64,000 nt of DNA from Porphyra umbilicalis (taxonomy: Eukaryota; Rhodophyta; Bangiophyceae; Bangiales; Bangiaceae): NCBI GenBank assembly GCA_002049455.2, contig KV918941.1, positions 89,683-153,682 of the forward strand, read 5' to 3'. A program made the translations under genes and the position numbers. The notes under the pieces were generated by a model. It was given only the letters and a program-made list of their open reading frames with translations. It was not told the origin of the DNA and did not search any database. Shown one piece after another: positions 41,123 through 51,960 of the stretch (positions are counted from its first letter, which is position 1; each line of letters begins with the position of its first letter).

Positions 41123-44100
41123 AACCTCGGTAATCGTAGGGTTGACGGAGATGCAAGGGCCTTGTCAAGGCGTCGTCAAGGTTGCGTCAAGGTTGGTTTA
41201 GGGGGGGGGAGATTCGGAATCTGGAGTGCGGTGGGAGGGCGGGCTGGCGCGGTCGGGGGGGGCACGGGGAATGTGCTCCCCCTGAACCAGCGATTCCTAT
41301 ATGTTAGGACATCCATATCGGCAGCAGGTGTGAGCTCAGCACCTTTGTACCCTCCTCGTCGCTGTCACTGCCCGTCCCCGTACCTCTGCCCCGCTGCCAT
41401 GATCTTCGCCCCCTCAGCTAAACACCGCTGCCTCCCCGCCGACGCCAGCTGGTCGCCGCCGCTGCACGGCTGCCACCGCTTGGTTGTATGCTACCGAGAA
41501 CGGCGGCCCCTGCCGCTGCTTGCTGACATCTGTCACTCTGCTCTGCGGCAGGGGCGGCGGCAAAGTTGTGTACGGGACTCAGAGGCTGGTGCCGCGTGTG
41601 TCCGGACGCTTCAGGAAAGAGTTGTGCTGCTGTGGTGGTGCGGTGGTGAGGCGCTGTGTGTGTGTGTGCGTATGGGGGCTGGTGGCGCCAAGCCGCCCAG
41701 AAGGCCGACGGATGATCGACAGTTCGGGGTGGGGCAGCCCACGCTGTGTACGGCTCGCTCACGGTGATTGGCATGAACAGCCACCCGGCACTGCCAGCGC
41801 TCCGCCATGCCACGGTGTCAACAACAGGGCGGGGCGAGGGCCGCGAGAGGGGTGCGCGCGGGTTTGTGCCGGTACTGGGCGTGCACCGCAGAGCACTCGC
41901 CCGCGTCTGTGTCTGCCATCGTCACCTATTTTGAGCAAGCCGCCTGGCTGGGGACTATCCTCGCCGGGCGCATCGTCACAACAACGATTGTGCATAGTGT
42001 GACCTGCGATACGATATAATTGACCGCGGAGGAAACAACATGAAGAAATCATGTGCGAGCTCTGCCAGTAGCACCATCGTTCTCAGCATACTCAAAAAGT
42101 CCGCGTCGCCCTGAGGCAAGGGCGCTGTGCTCATGTATCACGGGCACTGCCGTATTTTGCGCGCATCGGTCGATTCCAGCGTACTCTTCCACGGGCCCCA
42201 GGATACGTTCCTTGCGGGGGGCGCGAAAGACACTTCTACTGAACACATGACCGTCCCCAACAGTAGCTCTGTCAAGCCGAGACACTCGGCAGTCTCGGCA
42301 AGATGGCCAACACCAACGTTTGTGTACGTAGTTTCGAAAGTGTGTGGAGCCAGGATATGCCGACGGCGGCGTAGAGCGTCGGCGGCGGAGCGGCGCCCGC
42401 ACACACCGCTGTGGCACAGAGGCGGGCAGGGCGGCGGCGGCGGGCAAGGCCGCGGCACGAACCCCCCCCCCTCCCTTAATTTAGTAGCCTTCGCGTCGGC
42501 CGCGCAGCGACCGCTGCCCCCGCCCCACACGCGCGGGCGCGACGCGCCCGCCGGACGACCGTCGGCGAGCACCGGTTGGAGGGGGGGGGGCGCTGGGCGG
42601 GGCTCCCGGCGGTGGTCGGGCGGAAGAGCGTCTTGGCGGGCCGCTTCCCGCCGGTACTCTTCGCGGCCGAGGTGGGAGAGGGAGGGGCGGGGGGCGCTGC
42701 GCCCGTGGGAGCCCTGCCGATGAAGCGGGGGGGGGCAGGCACGCATGGGGGAAACGCCGCCGCTCCTGACCCGGCCGGCTGGCTGGTGGTGGCGTGGCCG
42801 CGTGTGCGACCGGCCGCTGACGTCGCCGTGACAGCCCCCGTGACCGCGGAGGGGCGGGTGGCACGACGGTGGCGGGGTGACGGGCGCCCAGCTGTGCGCT
42901 GCGGCCGCCGTAGACGCCCGACGGCCGTCGGTCGGCGGCGGGCGCCGCGGCCGCTTCGGCCGTGGCGACGGCGGCGAGGCGGACGTCAGCCTCTGTTTCC
43001 GTGGCCATCGCGCCCCGCACGTAGGGCTCGTTGGCCGCCCCCGCCCCCACACACACACGCGCGCGTGGTCCAGCGCTGACGCCCCCCCCACCTCCTTTTC
43101 TCCCGCAGTCACTCCCCCCACTGGCCGGCGACGGCGCGGTGGGGGGTGCCGACGCCAACGCCGCCACCGACGCTGCAACGCGCAGCGTGTACCTCCCGCG
43201 TGTCCCTGGGCGTTCACGGCTGCGCCACGGGGGGCGGCGGGGTCGGACACGCGCACCGCACCTGCGGCAACGTGCACGGCGGTGACGCCGCGCGCGTCGT
43301 CTGGTCGCGTGACGCGCGGCGGCAGATCGCCCTCGGGCTCCGTGTCGCCGTCTGTGGCGGCGAAGCCATTTGCACCCTCTACCCCCCCGCCCCTCAATCC
43401 CCCCCCCCCCCCCCCGCACCGCGAGTGGCGCTGCATCGGCGGCGGTGTCGCCGCCGTCGCCGCCGCCGTCACCGCCACGATGGCGTCCGCCGGCGCCGCC
43501 GCACGGCGGCGGCGGCGGCGAGGAGCACGGAACCAGACGCGTCGGGCGGCGGGCAGTCGGGCGTCGGCGGTCCCGGCGTGTCGAGAGCGACAGGGCCGCC
43601 GCCGGGGCGGGCGGTGCCGCACCGCCGTGGCTGGCGACGGGGGCGGCGGGAGATGCGCCTGACAGCCGCCGCGCCCGTCCGCGGAGGACCGCCGGTGGCT
43701 GCGGGGGCGGCGCTGTCAGCGGCGGGGGGGGCCGGGGGGGCGGCGACCCCGCTGCCGCCGCTGCGTCTGCGGTTGCGATGCAGAGGGCGGCGGCGGCAGC
43801 GGCGACGGCCGGCGGCAACGCACGTCCGTGGCGCACCGGGTGGCGGTGGCGGGTGCGGCGGCGGCGGCGGGCGCGGCGGCCGTCGGTAGCGCCACACGAT
43901 GCCGCGATGGCGCGCGCTCAGGCGCGGTCGTCGGGGCGTTGCCGCAGCGTCGGCGTCGCGCCGCCACGCGCGGAGGTCCCACCCCCTGGGCGGGCGCGCG
44001 GCGGTAGCGTTGTGCGCGGCCGCGCCGCCACCGCTGCCGCTACCGCCGCTTTAGTGGGCGTCGTGGCGCCGCTGCGCGCCAGAGCCCCCCCCCTCGGCGG

Positions 44101-44696
44101 CGGCACGCCGATGAGTCGCGGCCATGGCGGAGCGACGATCGGCCGCGGCTGTGGCGTGGCTGCTACCATGCACGCCGGGCGCATGCCGGCAACCGAGCGG
44201 GTGGGGGAGTCATCGCGCAGCCTGGCTGACTGCGCATGCACAGGTGACGGTGGCGGCGCGCTGGGGGGGCCGCGAGCGGTCGGGCGCGCGGCAGGCAGAG
44301 GCGCCCCGCGGCGGGCGGAACGCGGAGGCTAGGGGGGGCCAGCCGCCGCAGCGGGCGCGCCGCTAAGGACGGCAGACGGTCAGACAGGGGGGTCGCAGCA
44401 CCCACCCAGAGGGGGAGGGCGGCACCCACCCAGAGGGGGAGGGCGGCGGCGCGGGCCCCCACGAGTGGCATCTGCACCGGCGGCAGCCCCCCGCTGGCAG
44501 ACCCTGGTTCAATAGGATAGAGCAGGCTGAGCGACGCGGACCTGTCTGGCCCGTCCGCATCCCAACTGCGGCAAGGGGGGCTGGCGGTTGCTCCCCTCAG
44601 GGGTGAGACCACCTGCCCAAATCAATGATGCGAGAACCAATCAGATTCATCCGTCAAGGTTGCCTTGACGCCGTCAAGGCTACGATTACCCGTCTT
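41123..44696. mobile_element. Mutator-like TIR element W, non-autonomous
   Basis: The ends read AACCTCGGTAATCGTAG on the left and, inverted, AAGACGGGTAATCGTAG on the right, continuing TTGACGG. They are bordered by an exact 9-bp direct repeat GCCCGGACG (41114-41122 and 44697-44705). The paralogue at 51449-51457 has this 9-mer once, with matching flanks, and is an empty site. A 9-bp duplication points to a Mutator-like element. The interior includes a large GC-rich block (about 42340-44620) related to 29.99-31.4 kb. No transposase is recognised. A 24-bp unit is duplicated at 44398-44445. Confidence 0.85.
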
Positions 44697-44705
44697 GCCC
44701 GGACG

Positions 44706-45406
44706 GCCCCTGCCCCCCTGCCCCCCCACACCGCCCCTAAATTTGAGTTGCGCCCGGAAACCGCGCGCAGCGACATCCGGGGTTCGACGCGCCCACGATG
44801 ACCCGCGGGTGATCGTGCCTGCACGCCAGCTTCTGTTGCGGCGGCTCGTCCGCGGTTTCTGACGCCATCGAGGGGCGTGGTTAGAGGCGCCCCGTTGCGC
44901 GCGGTCCGTCCCACCCGCTCGCACGTGCGCCGTGTCGGCCGCCCCGCCCGCCGTGCGCAGGTGCGCTGCGCGGCGGAGTGACGGCCCCTCGTGTGGGCGT
45001 CGTGCAACGCCGGCGGGCCGCCGCCGCTGCGGTGGCGGCGGTGGCACCCCTTTCCCCGCCTCACGCGCCCCCCGCCACGGCAATGTGGCTGTACGTGCCC
45101 CCGTGCGCACTCGCGGCTATGGAGCCGGCCGGCGTGCCCGGTGTGGATGCGTCCCCGAGCGCTCCACTGCCCTGAAAGCCACTGGGCATTGCACGCACGT
45201 GCTTGAAATTATGAGAAGAAATGAAGTCCAGAGCATTGAGGGTACGCTCGTACACTGCGGGTCGGTATTTCATCGCCAGGATAGTTCCCTGGCCTTCAGG
45301 ACAAGGTGCTCTCAAAGTGTAGTGATGCACACATGTACTTAGAAATCGGGACTTGATCTCCGTTTCAGAGAGGTGGCAGTCTGCATTCGTGTCCTCAGGC
45401 ATCTGA
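44706..45406. repeat. Repeat Z: copy 1 GC segment and copy 2 start
   Basis: 44706-45190 is a GC-rich segment homologous to 51458-51940. In both, the + frame ends with similar peptides (AAMEPAGVPGVDASPSA). Several differences there are synonymous, suggesting former coding function. From about 45288 the first part of Z begins again, so Z is tandemly arranged. It is cut at 45406 by element A. Confidence 0.75.
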
Positions 45407-45837
45407 CACGCCTAGTTAAGGCCCAGTGTTCCGGCTCTTCTGGGTTTTTAGAGGAATCGCTGCACATGGTTAGCTCTCACATCCAAATGCGACCCCTCAT
45501 TGGCAGAAGACCCTGATGTCAGCTCTGTTCCGCCATCTATCGGAAATGCGCCTCTTTGTCTCTCCAGATCGCAACGTGGCGACAGGCATCTGCGCTCAAG
45601 GGCCAACATGGGACGGTGGCGAACAAATCACTTTCAGTCGTTGCGCGAATCCTGAACCGGGCGCGACGGGTACAGCAACACCGCAATCGAGGTCGCTTCA
45701 CTGTGTACCTCTCGGCCGTGCGGCCAACGCGGCATATTTCTGCCCTTACTCAACCGTTTACGCTTCTGTTTAGCTCATTGTGCCGGGCTATGCTCCACCT
45801 TGCCAGACGTGTGAAAAACGTCTGAAAAAGGTATCAG

Positions 45838-46342
45838 CAGAAAAGATAGCTGGGGCGCCCAAGGCGCGCCTGTGTCGACCGAGATGGGGTCGGGAAAGAG
45901 GGGGAACTGATGCGAAACACTTTCTGCGAGCATATTCGAGCTCAGCGCATGTCCTTTGCCCAGAAAAACATAGGGGGAGGTCCCCAAACATCGGGGGGTG
46001 TGCATATAGACCCCCCCCCCCCCCGTGGCGCATTTGATGGGCCGTAGGGGCGGTCGGCAGGCCGTAACTCCGGCTCTGCTGGTCCATTCATGGGTTTCGA
46101 GAGCTCGCCGTGCTCGGCTGCATGTCTGCATGCAGTTTCTGTGCACCACTTCTGAGAAAGAGTGAGCACAAAAAAGATAGCTGGGGCACCCCAGACGCGC
46201 CTGTGTCGAGCGAGATGGGGTCGGGAAATAAGGGGAACTGATGGGAAATACTTTCTGAGATCATATCCGAGCTCAGCGCATGTCCCTTGCCCGGAAAAAA
46301 GTAGGGGGAGGTCCCCAAACATCGGGGGGTGTGCATAAAGAC
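45838..46342. repeat. Two direct copies of a 175-bp sequence
   Basis: 45838-46012 and 46167-46342 are homologous, containing AGATAGCTGGGG at one end and GGTCCCCAAACATCGGGGGG at the other. About 155 bp separate them. They are clearly diverged, so the duplication is not recent. No coding capacity was identified. Confidence 0.85.
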
Positions 46343-46409
46343 ACGCAAAGATACGCCCATATCGTGCCACTGAAGGACTGCACGACGTCTGCTGTGGTTG
46401 CCCTGTGTA

Positions 46410-46541
46410 CAGCCGTTCTCGCAAAAACCTCGCACGCCAACTGTCGCACCACTCTTACAAATCGGCCTTCACGGGGTCGCAGAGGCCGATTTGTGAGAGT
46501 GGTGCAACAGTCGGCGTGCGAGGTTTTTGAGAGAACGGCTG
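46410..46541. mobile_element. TA-flanked foldback MITE
   Basis: Two 59-bp arms (46410-46468 and 46483-46541) are inverted with four mismatches and separated by 14 nt, so a transcript or single strand would form a long hairpin. TA borders both ends (46408-46409 and 46542-46543), consistent with a Tc1/mariner-type miniature element. Outer ends are CAGCCGTTCTC. It is nested inside element A. Confidence 0.88.
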
Positions 46542-47035
46542 TAGCCATTCACATGAAAGAGCGCAGAAAAGGGGGGGGGAATACGCAGGTGCGTCACGGG
46601 AAAGGTGAGTGCCTCTGTTTTGCTCTGCAACTCCCGGCTGCTCCCCCCCCCCCCCCCCGTCCACTCCCTGTTGCCTGCTTCGGTTCCTCTGATTTCCTCA
46701 CAAAGCGGCCGCAATTACGTTCGGTCTCCAACGTCGTCCGCCATATTTCTCCCCTCCACAGCAAGAAGACAACCACTTGGCGATCGCGACGGCGCGCGCG
46801 CCGCTAGAACGCCTGCAGGCGACCAGAACTGTGCGGACGGAAAAGGCGGGCAAGACATGATCCGACGGATCACGGCTCAGTCCACAGCTCATCCTCTGCG
46901 GTCAGCCACCCGTCTCACAGGGGCCGTTAAGGCCTATAAATTTGGGACGCGTCCCAAATGGATCTCGGCCACTGATATTTTACCACGTTGCAGTGTAATG
47001 CTCAGACCCAGAAGAGCCACCTTAACTAGGCGTGG

Positions 47036-50000
47036 CTGAGGGCGCGTCCACCAACGTGCGTTTGGGCGGCTAGAATGGCGAAATGAAACTGCCACGTGGG
47101 CACATGTGATTGGGTCCACGTCGGCGTTCGACGGTCGTTCGCATATGAGCAATGGAGTTAGGTCGAACGGGGGCTACTGTATGTGATTACCGATGCTATT
47201 CATGGGTGGCATCGCATGAAATGGATACTAGATTGGTGAACAGTCTCGTGCGCAGTCCGTTCGCTGTTGATGAGATGGTGGGCTACCTGAGAAAAGAATG
47301 AACGCATTCTGCGATTCAGCCGCGATCGACGCGCTGACCGCCTGCGATCGTCGTATTCAGGAAGGCACGATTCTGGTTGATATGGCTAATCTGTCCCACA
47401 TACTCGATCGTCGGCGCGATCGTCATGCCACGACAGCGCGTGCCACGTGCCAAGTCTGGCGTCGAAGCGCAGCCGACGCAATCTGGCGACTGCGCGGAAC
47501 CGTCTGTGGCCTCAAGGGCGCCAACGTAGCTGCGGCCAACGACAAATCTCCGTTGGATGACAACACGCGCCCTGCATGCGGGCGCCTGCTGGCCACACAA
47601 TGCAACACAGCCCCTGTGGCGTCGTCAGAACGGACACCGCGCGAGTGGAGCGCCAGGCATTCACCGGACTGTGCGGGCTGCATGAGCCTGTTTGCTTTAA
47701 GAGTTGATGCCCAGTGCGAGACTCGTCCGACGACATGGGCTGACACTGTCCAATTGCGTGTGAGAGACGACTCTGGATGCTCTCGCCGGCGTTTTCGCCG
47801 CTGGAAGCACGCCCCCCTATGCGGAGATGTTCAGTGCATCCGACAATGTGCAGCTCGCTGTGGACACACCTCCACACTCAAGTCACATCTTGTCTCTTCC
47901 TCTACATGCAGATCGTTGCGCATGTCTAGAGGACAGCAGCCACCGCCCGAAGACCTTGTCCAAAGATTTGTGGCGCAGACGCGATCTCTTCTCGGCCCAT
48001 GCTTTCTCGGATTGCAACACTTAGCTGCGACAGTGGCCACCGATGCAAACTCGCTAGCAAGGTCCCAGTCCACACATCGCTGCTTCGAGGGCTGGGCTAC
48101 CAGTCGGCGCGAGTGGCCCGGTCTGCAGAGGCGCCTCTGCAGAAAACGTGGGACAGCGCATTGAGCCAGCTCGGCGCGGTGCGTGGGAGAGGCGTGGTTT
48201 TGTACGAGGCGGGCTGCGAACACGGGACGGGGGACGGCAAGAGCCTACGGCAGCCTGCAGACACAGGTCTTTGGCCGCACCCATCTCCCCTGTGGTGCAC
48301 TAAATAAAAAGCGTGCTGGTGAGTCGCTGTCAAGTGCTTCGGTGCTGACTGAGATTTCTTGCATGGCCCTTCCGTGCACGGTAGAGCGCGTTTGAAAAAC
48401 AGAACCGTACACAACGTCTTAGAGCATTGCCAACAACTCAGGCTATCGCTATCGGCTATTCCATTCTAGAACCAAGTCCGCGTCCTTAGACAGCCACATG
48501 TACGTCAGCGGTTGGCTCCTGTGCTGTCATGAGCCTAAGTACCCGCAGGTTTCCTTACACCAGGCCTTGTCTGGGCCCGATCAAGACGATATTTTCTGCC
48601 AGGACTGGATTCACTGCAGCGGCAGATGACAACTGTGGTGAGCACCCGTATCAACCATAACGAAGGCGCAGAGAACGCTCGTCGGCAGACGGACAAAGAA
48701 ACAGGTCAAAATGTGCAGCACTTGATGACGACCACGCCTAGAAGGACGTCACCGTAAGACCATTGCCATGCACGACAGCTCTTGCGGACGTTCCCACCAC
48801 CTCTGCCCAGAAGAAACTGGCAGTCAATCTTGCAGACGTGGCGCACACGTTGCAGCCACGTGCTACTATTTGCTGTGAAACGGGTCGTTGATCCATCACA
48901 TGGGCCAATCAGAGGCCCCCGTGAGATAGCCTCGGCTATCCTAAAAGCTATTCCGACTCGAAATAGAAAAGCGATAGCCGCACAGCTATTCTTGGTCAGC
49001 GGAAGCAAGAATCAAGTAGGTAGTTCGATTTCCATGGCCCGAACAAAAAAAGGGCTTCTTCGTCTAAAAAGTGGTGTTACATCGGACTTCAGGTGCTTAA
49101 TGAGACACGTTGTGCAACGTGGCTTGAATATGGGGATAGCATCTCATTGTTAACAATGCTCTTAGCCACAAGTACTGGCAGTAATGGTGCACTCCCAGCC
49201 ACGCCGTCCACACCACCGGCCAGCTGGTCGAGCCCTGCGCGCCCACAGGGTAGAACCTCGCGATGCACACGGGCGCCGCGCGTATACGCGGTCGCAGCGC
49301 CGCGGCCCGCCACATTTATTCACCGCATCTCGACCATTCCGCTGGACACGGCCTCATCGCGTCTGCCGCGGGCACCGTGGCCCGCAGGTTGCTCCACCGC
49401 AGTCGCGATCGACGACACTGCGGGGTCTGCGACCGCAGTCGCTGCGAGAATCGCAGCGCCGGCTGTGGCCTTTCCGCGTGCGCGGACAGCTATCGCGCGC
49501 GGTCACCACGGCACGGCCGACGAGAACGGCACGGCTCGTGGCAACATGAGCCGAGGCTGCCGTCTGACGGCCGATGCCGCCAACGCTGCAGCCTGTTGTC
49601 CACCGGTCTTCGTGGACAGACTACCCCACCACCTTCAGCCTGTAGTTGCGGGCACCGTCACGCAGGCTGTGGGATGCGCTCCGCTGGGGGCCGTGCGCGT
49701 CGCGCTCACACAACTCCACCCTGCGCGCACCTGGCCGCGGCGGCGCGCCCCACAGAATCCACGGTGGGGCGCCACAGGCGTCCGCAGGGATCGCCGTCGC
49801 CTCCATTTGATGTCCTCGCGCCGAGGACGGCCGCCTTTCCGTCGGAGGATACGGGCCGCACGCCGGCAATGGAGAGAAGGTTGCGCCGCTGCGAGCACTG
49901 CGTCTCTACTGCGCCGCGCATCATCGGGCTCGTTGACGCTGACGCCGGGTGCAGCGGCGACGGCCGCTGACAAGCGCACCCTTCTTCGCTGCGGCGACGG

Positions 50001-51357
50001 TGGCGATGGATCCGGGGCAGACGAATCGTAACAAACAATGGCAGGAAACGACAAAACGAGTCGTCGCGCGCATGTCAGCACGCATGTCTCACTTTCTCGA
50101 GCTCGGAGACCCGTGATCCATCTCCAACCTCTCGCCCACTACAGAAAAGCACCAAGTGAAGTACCTGCGCGTGTTTGGATGCCCTCCCAAACGAAAAAAG
50201 AGCCACCCATACCTCGAACACTGCGGGCACCGACAGGAAGAGACGGCGCTAGTTAAGACGGGAGGCCGTGTTGTCCAGGTGGAAACGGGAGGCAGTGACG
50301 GTGAAGCGCACACTGAAAGTGGGGGCGACGGCGACAGTCACGTAGCTACAGAGAGGTCGTCGACGACTACGATGTTGGCGGTATGCTGGGCACAACGATG
50401 GCCGGCCTGGACGGGCCATCAGGCGGAAGTGCTGGCAGCTGCACCATCATGCCGAATTATCACCCTGACGGCGGATCCCGACCTGCCCCTCTAGACCAGT
50501 GCCGGTACGGGATTTCTGCCCTGATAGGAAGGCTCGGCGGCATTCCCCGCCCGGGGCCCCAGACGCCCACCCCCCCCCCCCCCTTCTTTTGCCTTCCAGG
50601 CAGGATTACTGACAAATTATGCTGCAGAGCATTCCAGGCCACGCTCGCGGCGGCGAGCCCTGTCCTTCTCGTCCCCACCGCCGTCAAACAACCTCTTTGC
50701 ACAGTGTCGGGGTGATGACCGTCATTTGCGGAGCCGCCCGGGCCCAGTGATTCCGGACGCGGCATTCCCGCCCCCACCCCTCGTTTCCGCCTCGCTCTCC
50801 ACTGTTGGAGCGACCGACCGGCTGTTTTCGCATCGCCAGCTGGTACCTCTCGGGCAGAGGGTTGAGACGGCTGCCACCGCCGCTTCCAGCCCACTGGGCC
50901 ACTGTCGGATGTGCAAGGGCATCACGAGATCTTGCGGCAAGCGATCGCGGCTCCTTCCAGGCCGCGTCATCCGCTGCAGTAGCTACCGATCGTATGACCC
51001 TCACGTGGCACTTTCGTGGCACCACCAGCGATCGTCGACTGGGCGAGTTCGAGGCTGCAAAACGACAGATTGGGCTTCCAAATTGCGTTTTGGGCGTCGA
51101 ACGGCCTCCAGACGTTCCTATACCACCCCCGATATGCGAACGGTCGACCCGCGTTCGACTCGATTCATCTTTGAATGTAATGTACCTACTCGATTGCGAT
51201 AACTGCTGGATATTCAATCTAGCGCCAAACGAGGACGCGTTCGACGGCCTTTCTGCTTCCAGCAACGCTTGTTCGGCCACGTTGCACCATATATGCCACG
51301 TCTCTGAAACGTGTCGTAAATATGGCGTCGAACGCACGTTGGTGGCTCCGCCCTCAG
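47036..51357. mobile_element. TIR element Y, 4.3 kb, no recognised transposase
   Basis: Terminal inverted repeats of 27 bp (24 matching) start CTGAGGGCG and share CCACCAACGTGCGTT. A second conserved motif (CCGTTCGCATAT on one side, TCGTTCGCATAT on the other) lies further in. The paralogous site at about 41020-41030 is uninterrupted (CTGAGGGCCTGTCAG), which shows Y is an insertion. AGGGCG appears duplicated at the borders. The length suggests a Mutator-like or similar element, but no catalytic domain was found in its frames. Confidence 0.65.
47298..48164 (+). CDS. Hypothetical open frame inside element Y
   Basis: An ATG-started frame of 288 codons in a region of moderate GC, where that length is less expected by chance than in the GC-rich blocks. 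The product is Arg/Ala/Cys-rich and without a recognisable domain, signal peptide or repeat. There is no splice or paralogue evidence for it. It may be a decayed gene of element Y or a chance frame. Confidence 0.2.
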   Translation: MNAFCDSAAIDALTACDRRIQEGTILVDMANLSHILDRRRDRHATTARATCQVWRRSAADAIWRLRGTVCGLKGANVAAANDKSPLDDNTRPACGRLLATQCNTAPVASSERTPREWSARHSPDCAGCMSLFALRVDAQCETRPTTWADTVQLRVRDDSGCSRRRFRRWKHAPLCGDVQCIRQCAARCGHTSTLKSHLVSSSTCRSLRMSRGQQPPPEDLVQRFVAQTRSLLGPCFLGLQHLAATVATDANSLARSQSTHRCFEGWATSRREWPGLQRRLCRKRGTAH

Positions 51358-51960
51358 GGCGTGTCAGCGTTGGAAGGGTCGCGATGACGCTAAAAAGCGA
51401 ATAGAGTTACGTGGCTGAGAAGGACTGTCTTGCCACAAGGGTGACAGGGCCCGGACGGCCCCTGCCCCCCTGCCCCCCCCCACCGCCCCGAGTCGCGCAC
51501 GGTGACCGCGCGCAGCGACTTCCAGGGTTCGACGCGCCCACGATGACCCGCGGGTGATCGTGCCTGCACGCCGTCTTCTGTTGCGGCGGCGCGTCGGCGG
51601 TTGCTGACGCCATCTAGCAACGCGGTTAGAGGCGCCCCGTCGCGCGGCAACCAGTCGCACCCGCCCGCCTGTGCGCCGTGTCGGCCGCCCTGCCCGCCGT
51701 GCGCAGGTGCGCTGCGCGGCGGAGTGACGGCCCCTCGTGTGGGCGTCGCGCGACGCCGGCGGGCCGCCGCCGCTGCGGCGGCGGCGGCGAAACCCCTTTT
51801 CCCGCCCCATGTTCTTCCCGCCACGGCAGCGTGGCTGTACGTACCCCCGAGCGCGCTCGCGGCTATGGAGCCGGCCGGCGTGCCCGGTGTCGATGCGTCG
51901 CCGAGCGCGCTACCGCCCTTAAGGCCAGGGTATTGCACGCACGTGCCTGGAATTCTAAAT
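51358..51960. repeat. Repeat Z, copy 2, right part
   Basis: This continues Z after element Y. 51363-51457 matches 41028-41122, and 51458-51940 matches 44706-45190. It contains the intact, unduplicated target GCCCGGACG (51449-51457) that was split by element W in copy 1. It ends near TTGCACGCACGTGC, also shared with copy 1. Confidence 0.85.

Larger units (their letters stand above)
45407..47035. mobile_element. TIR element A (CACGCCTAG termini), copy 1
   Basis: Ends CACGCCTAGTTAAGG (left) and CCTTAACTAGGCGTG (right) are inverted, each followed inward by a block containing GCTCTTCTGGGT. CTGA occurs on the left (45403-45406) and, one base after the right end, at 47036-47039. The paralogue at 41019-41022 has it once. 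A sister copy lies at 58872-60020. A 4-bp duplication and a CAC start resemble Chapaev-type CMC elements, but no transposase is encoded, so the superfamily is a guess. The interior holds a diverged 175-bp direct repeat and a nested hairpin element. Confidence 0.75.

Noticed and set aside
49093..50031. 312-codon + frame inside element Y
   Set aside because: It lacks an ATG at its upstream end, overlaps similar frames, and has no recognisable domain.
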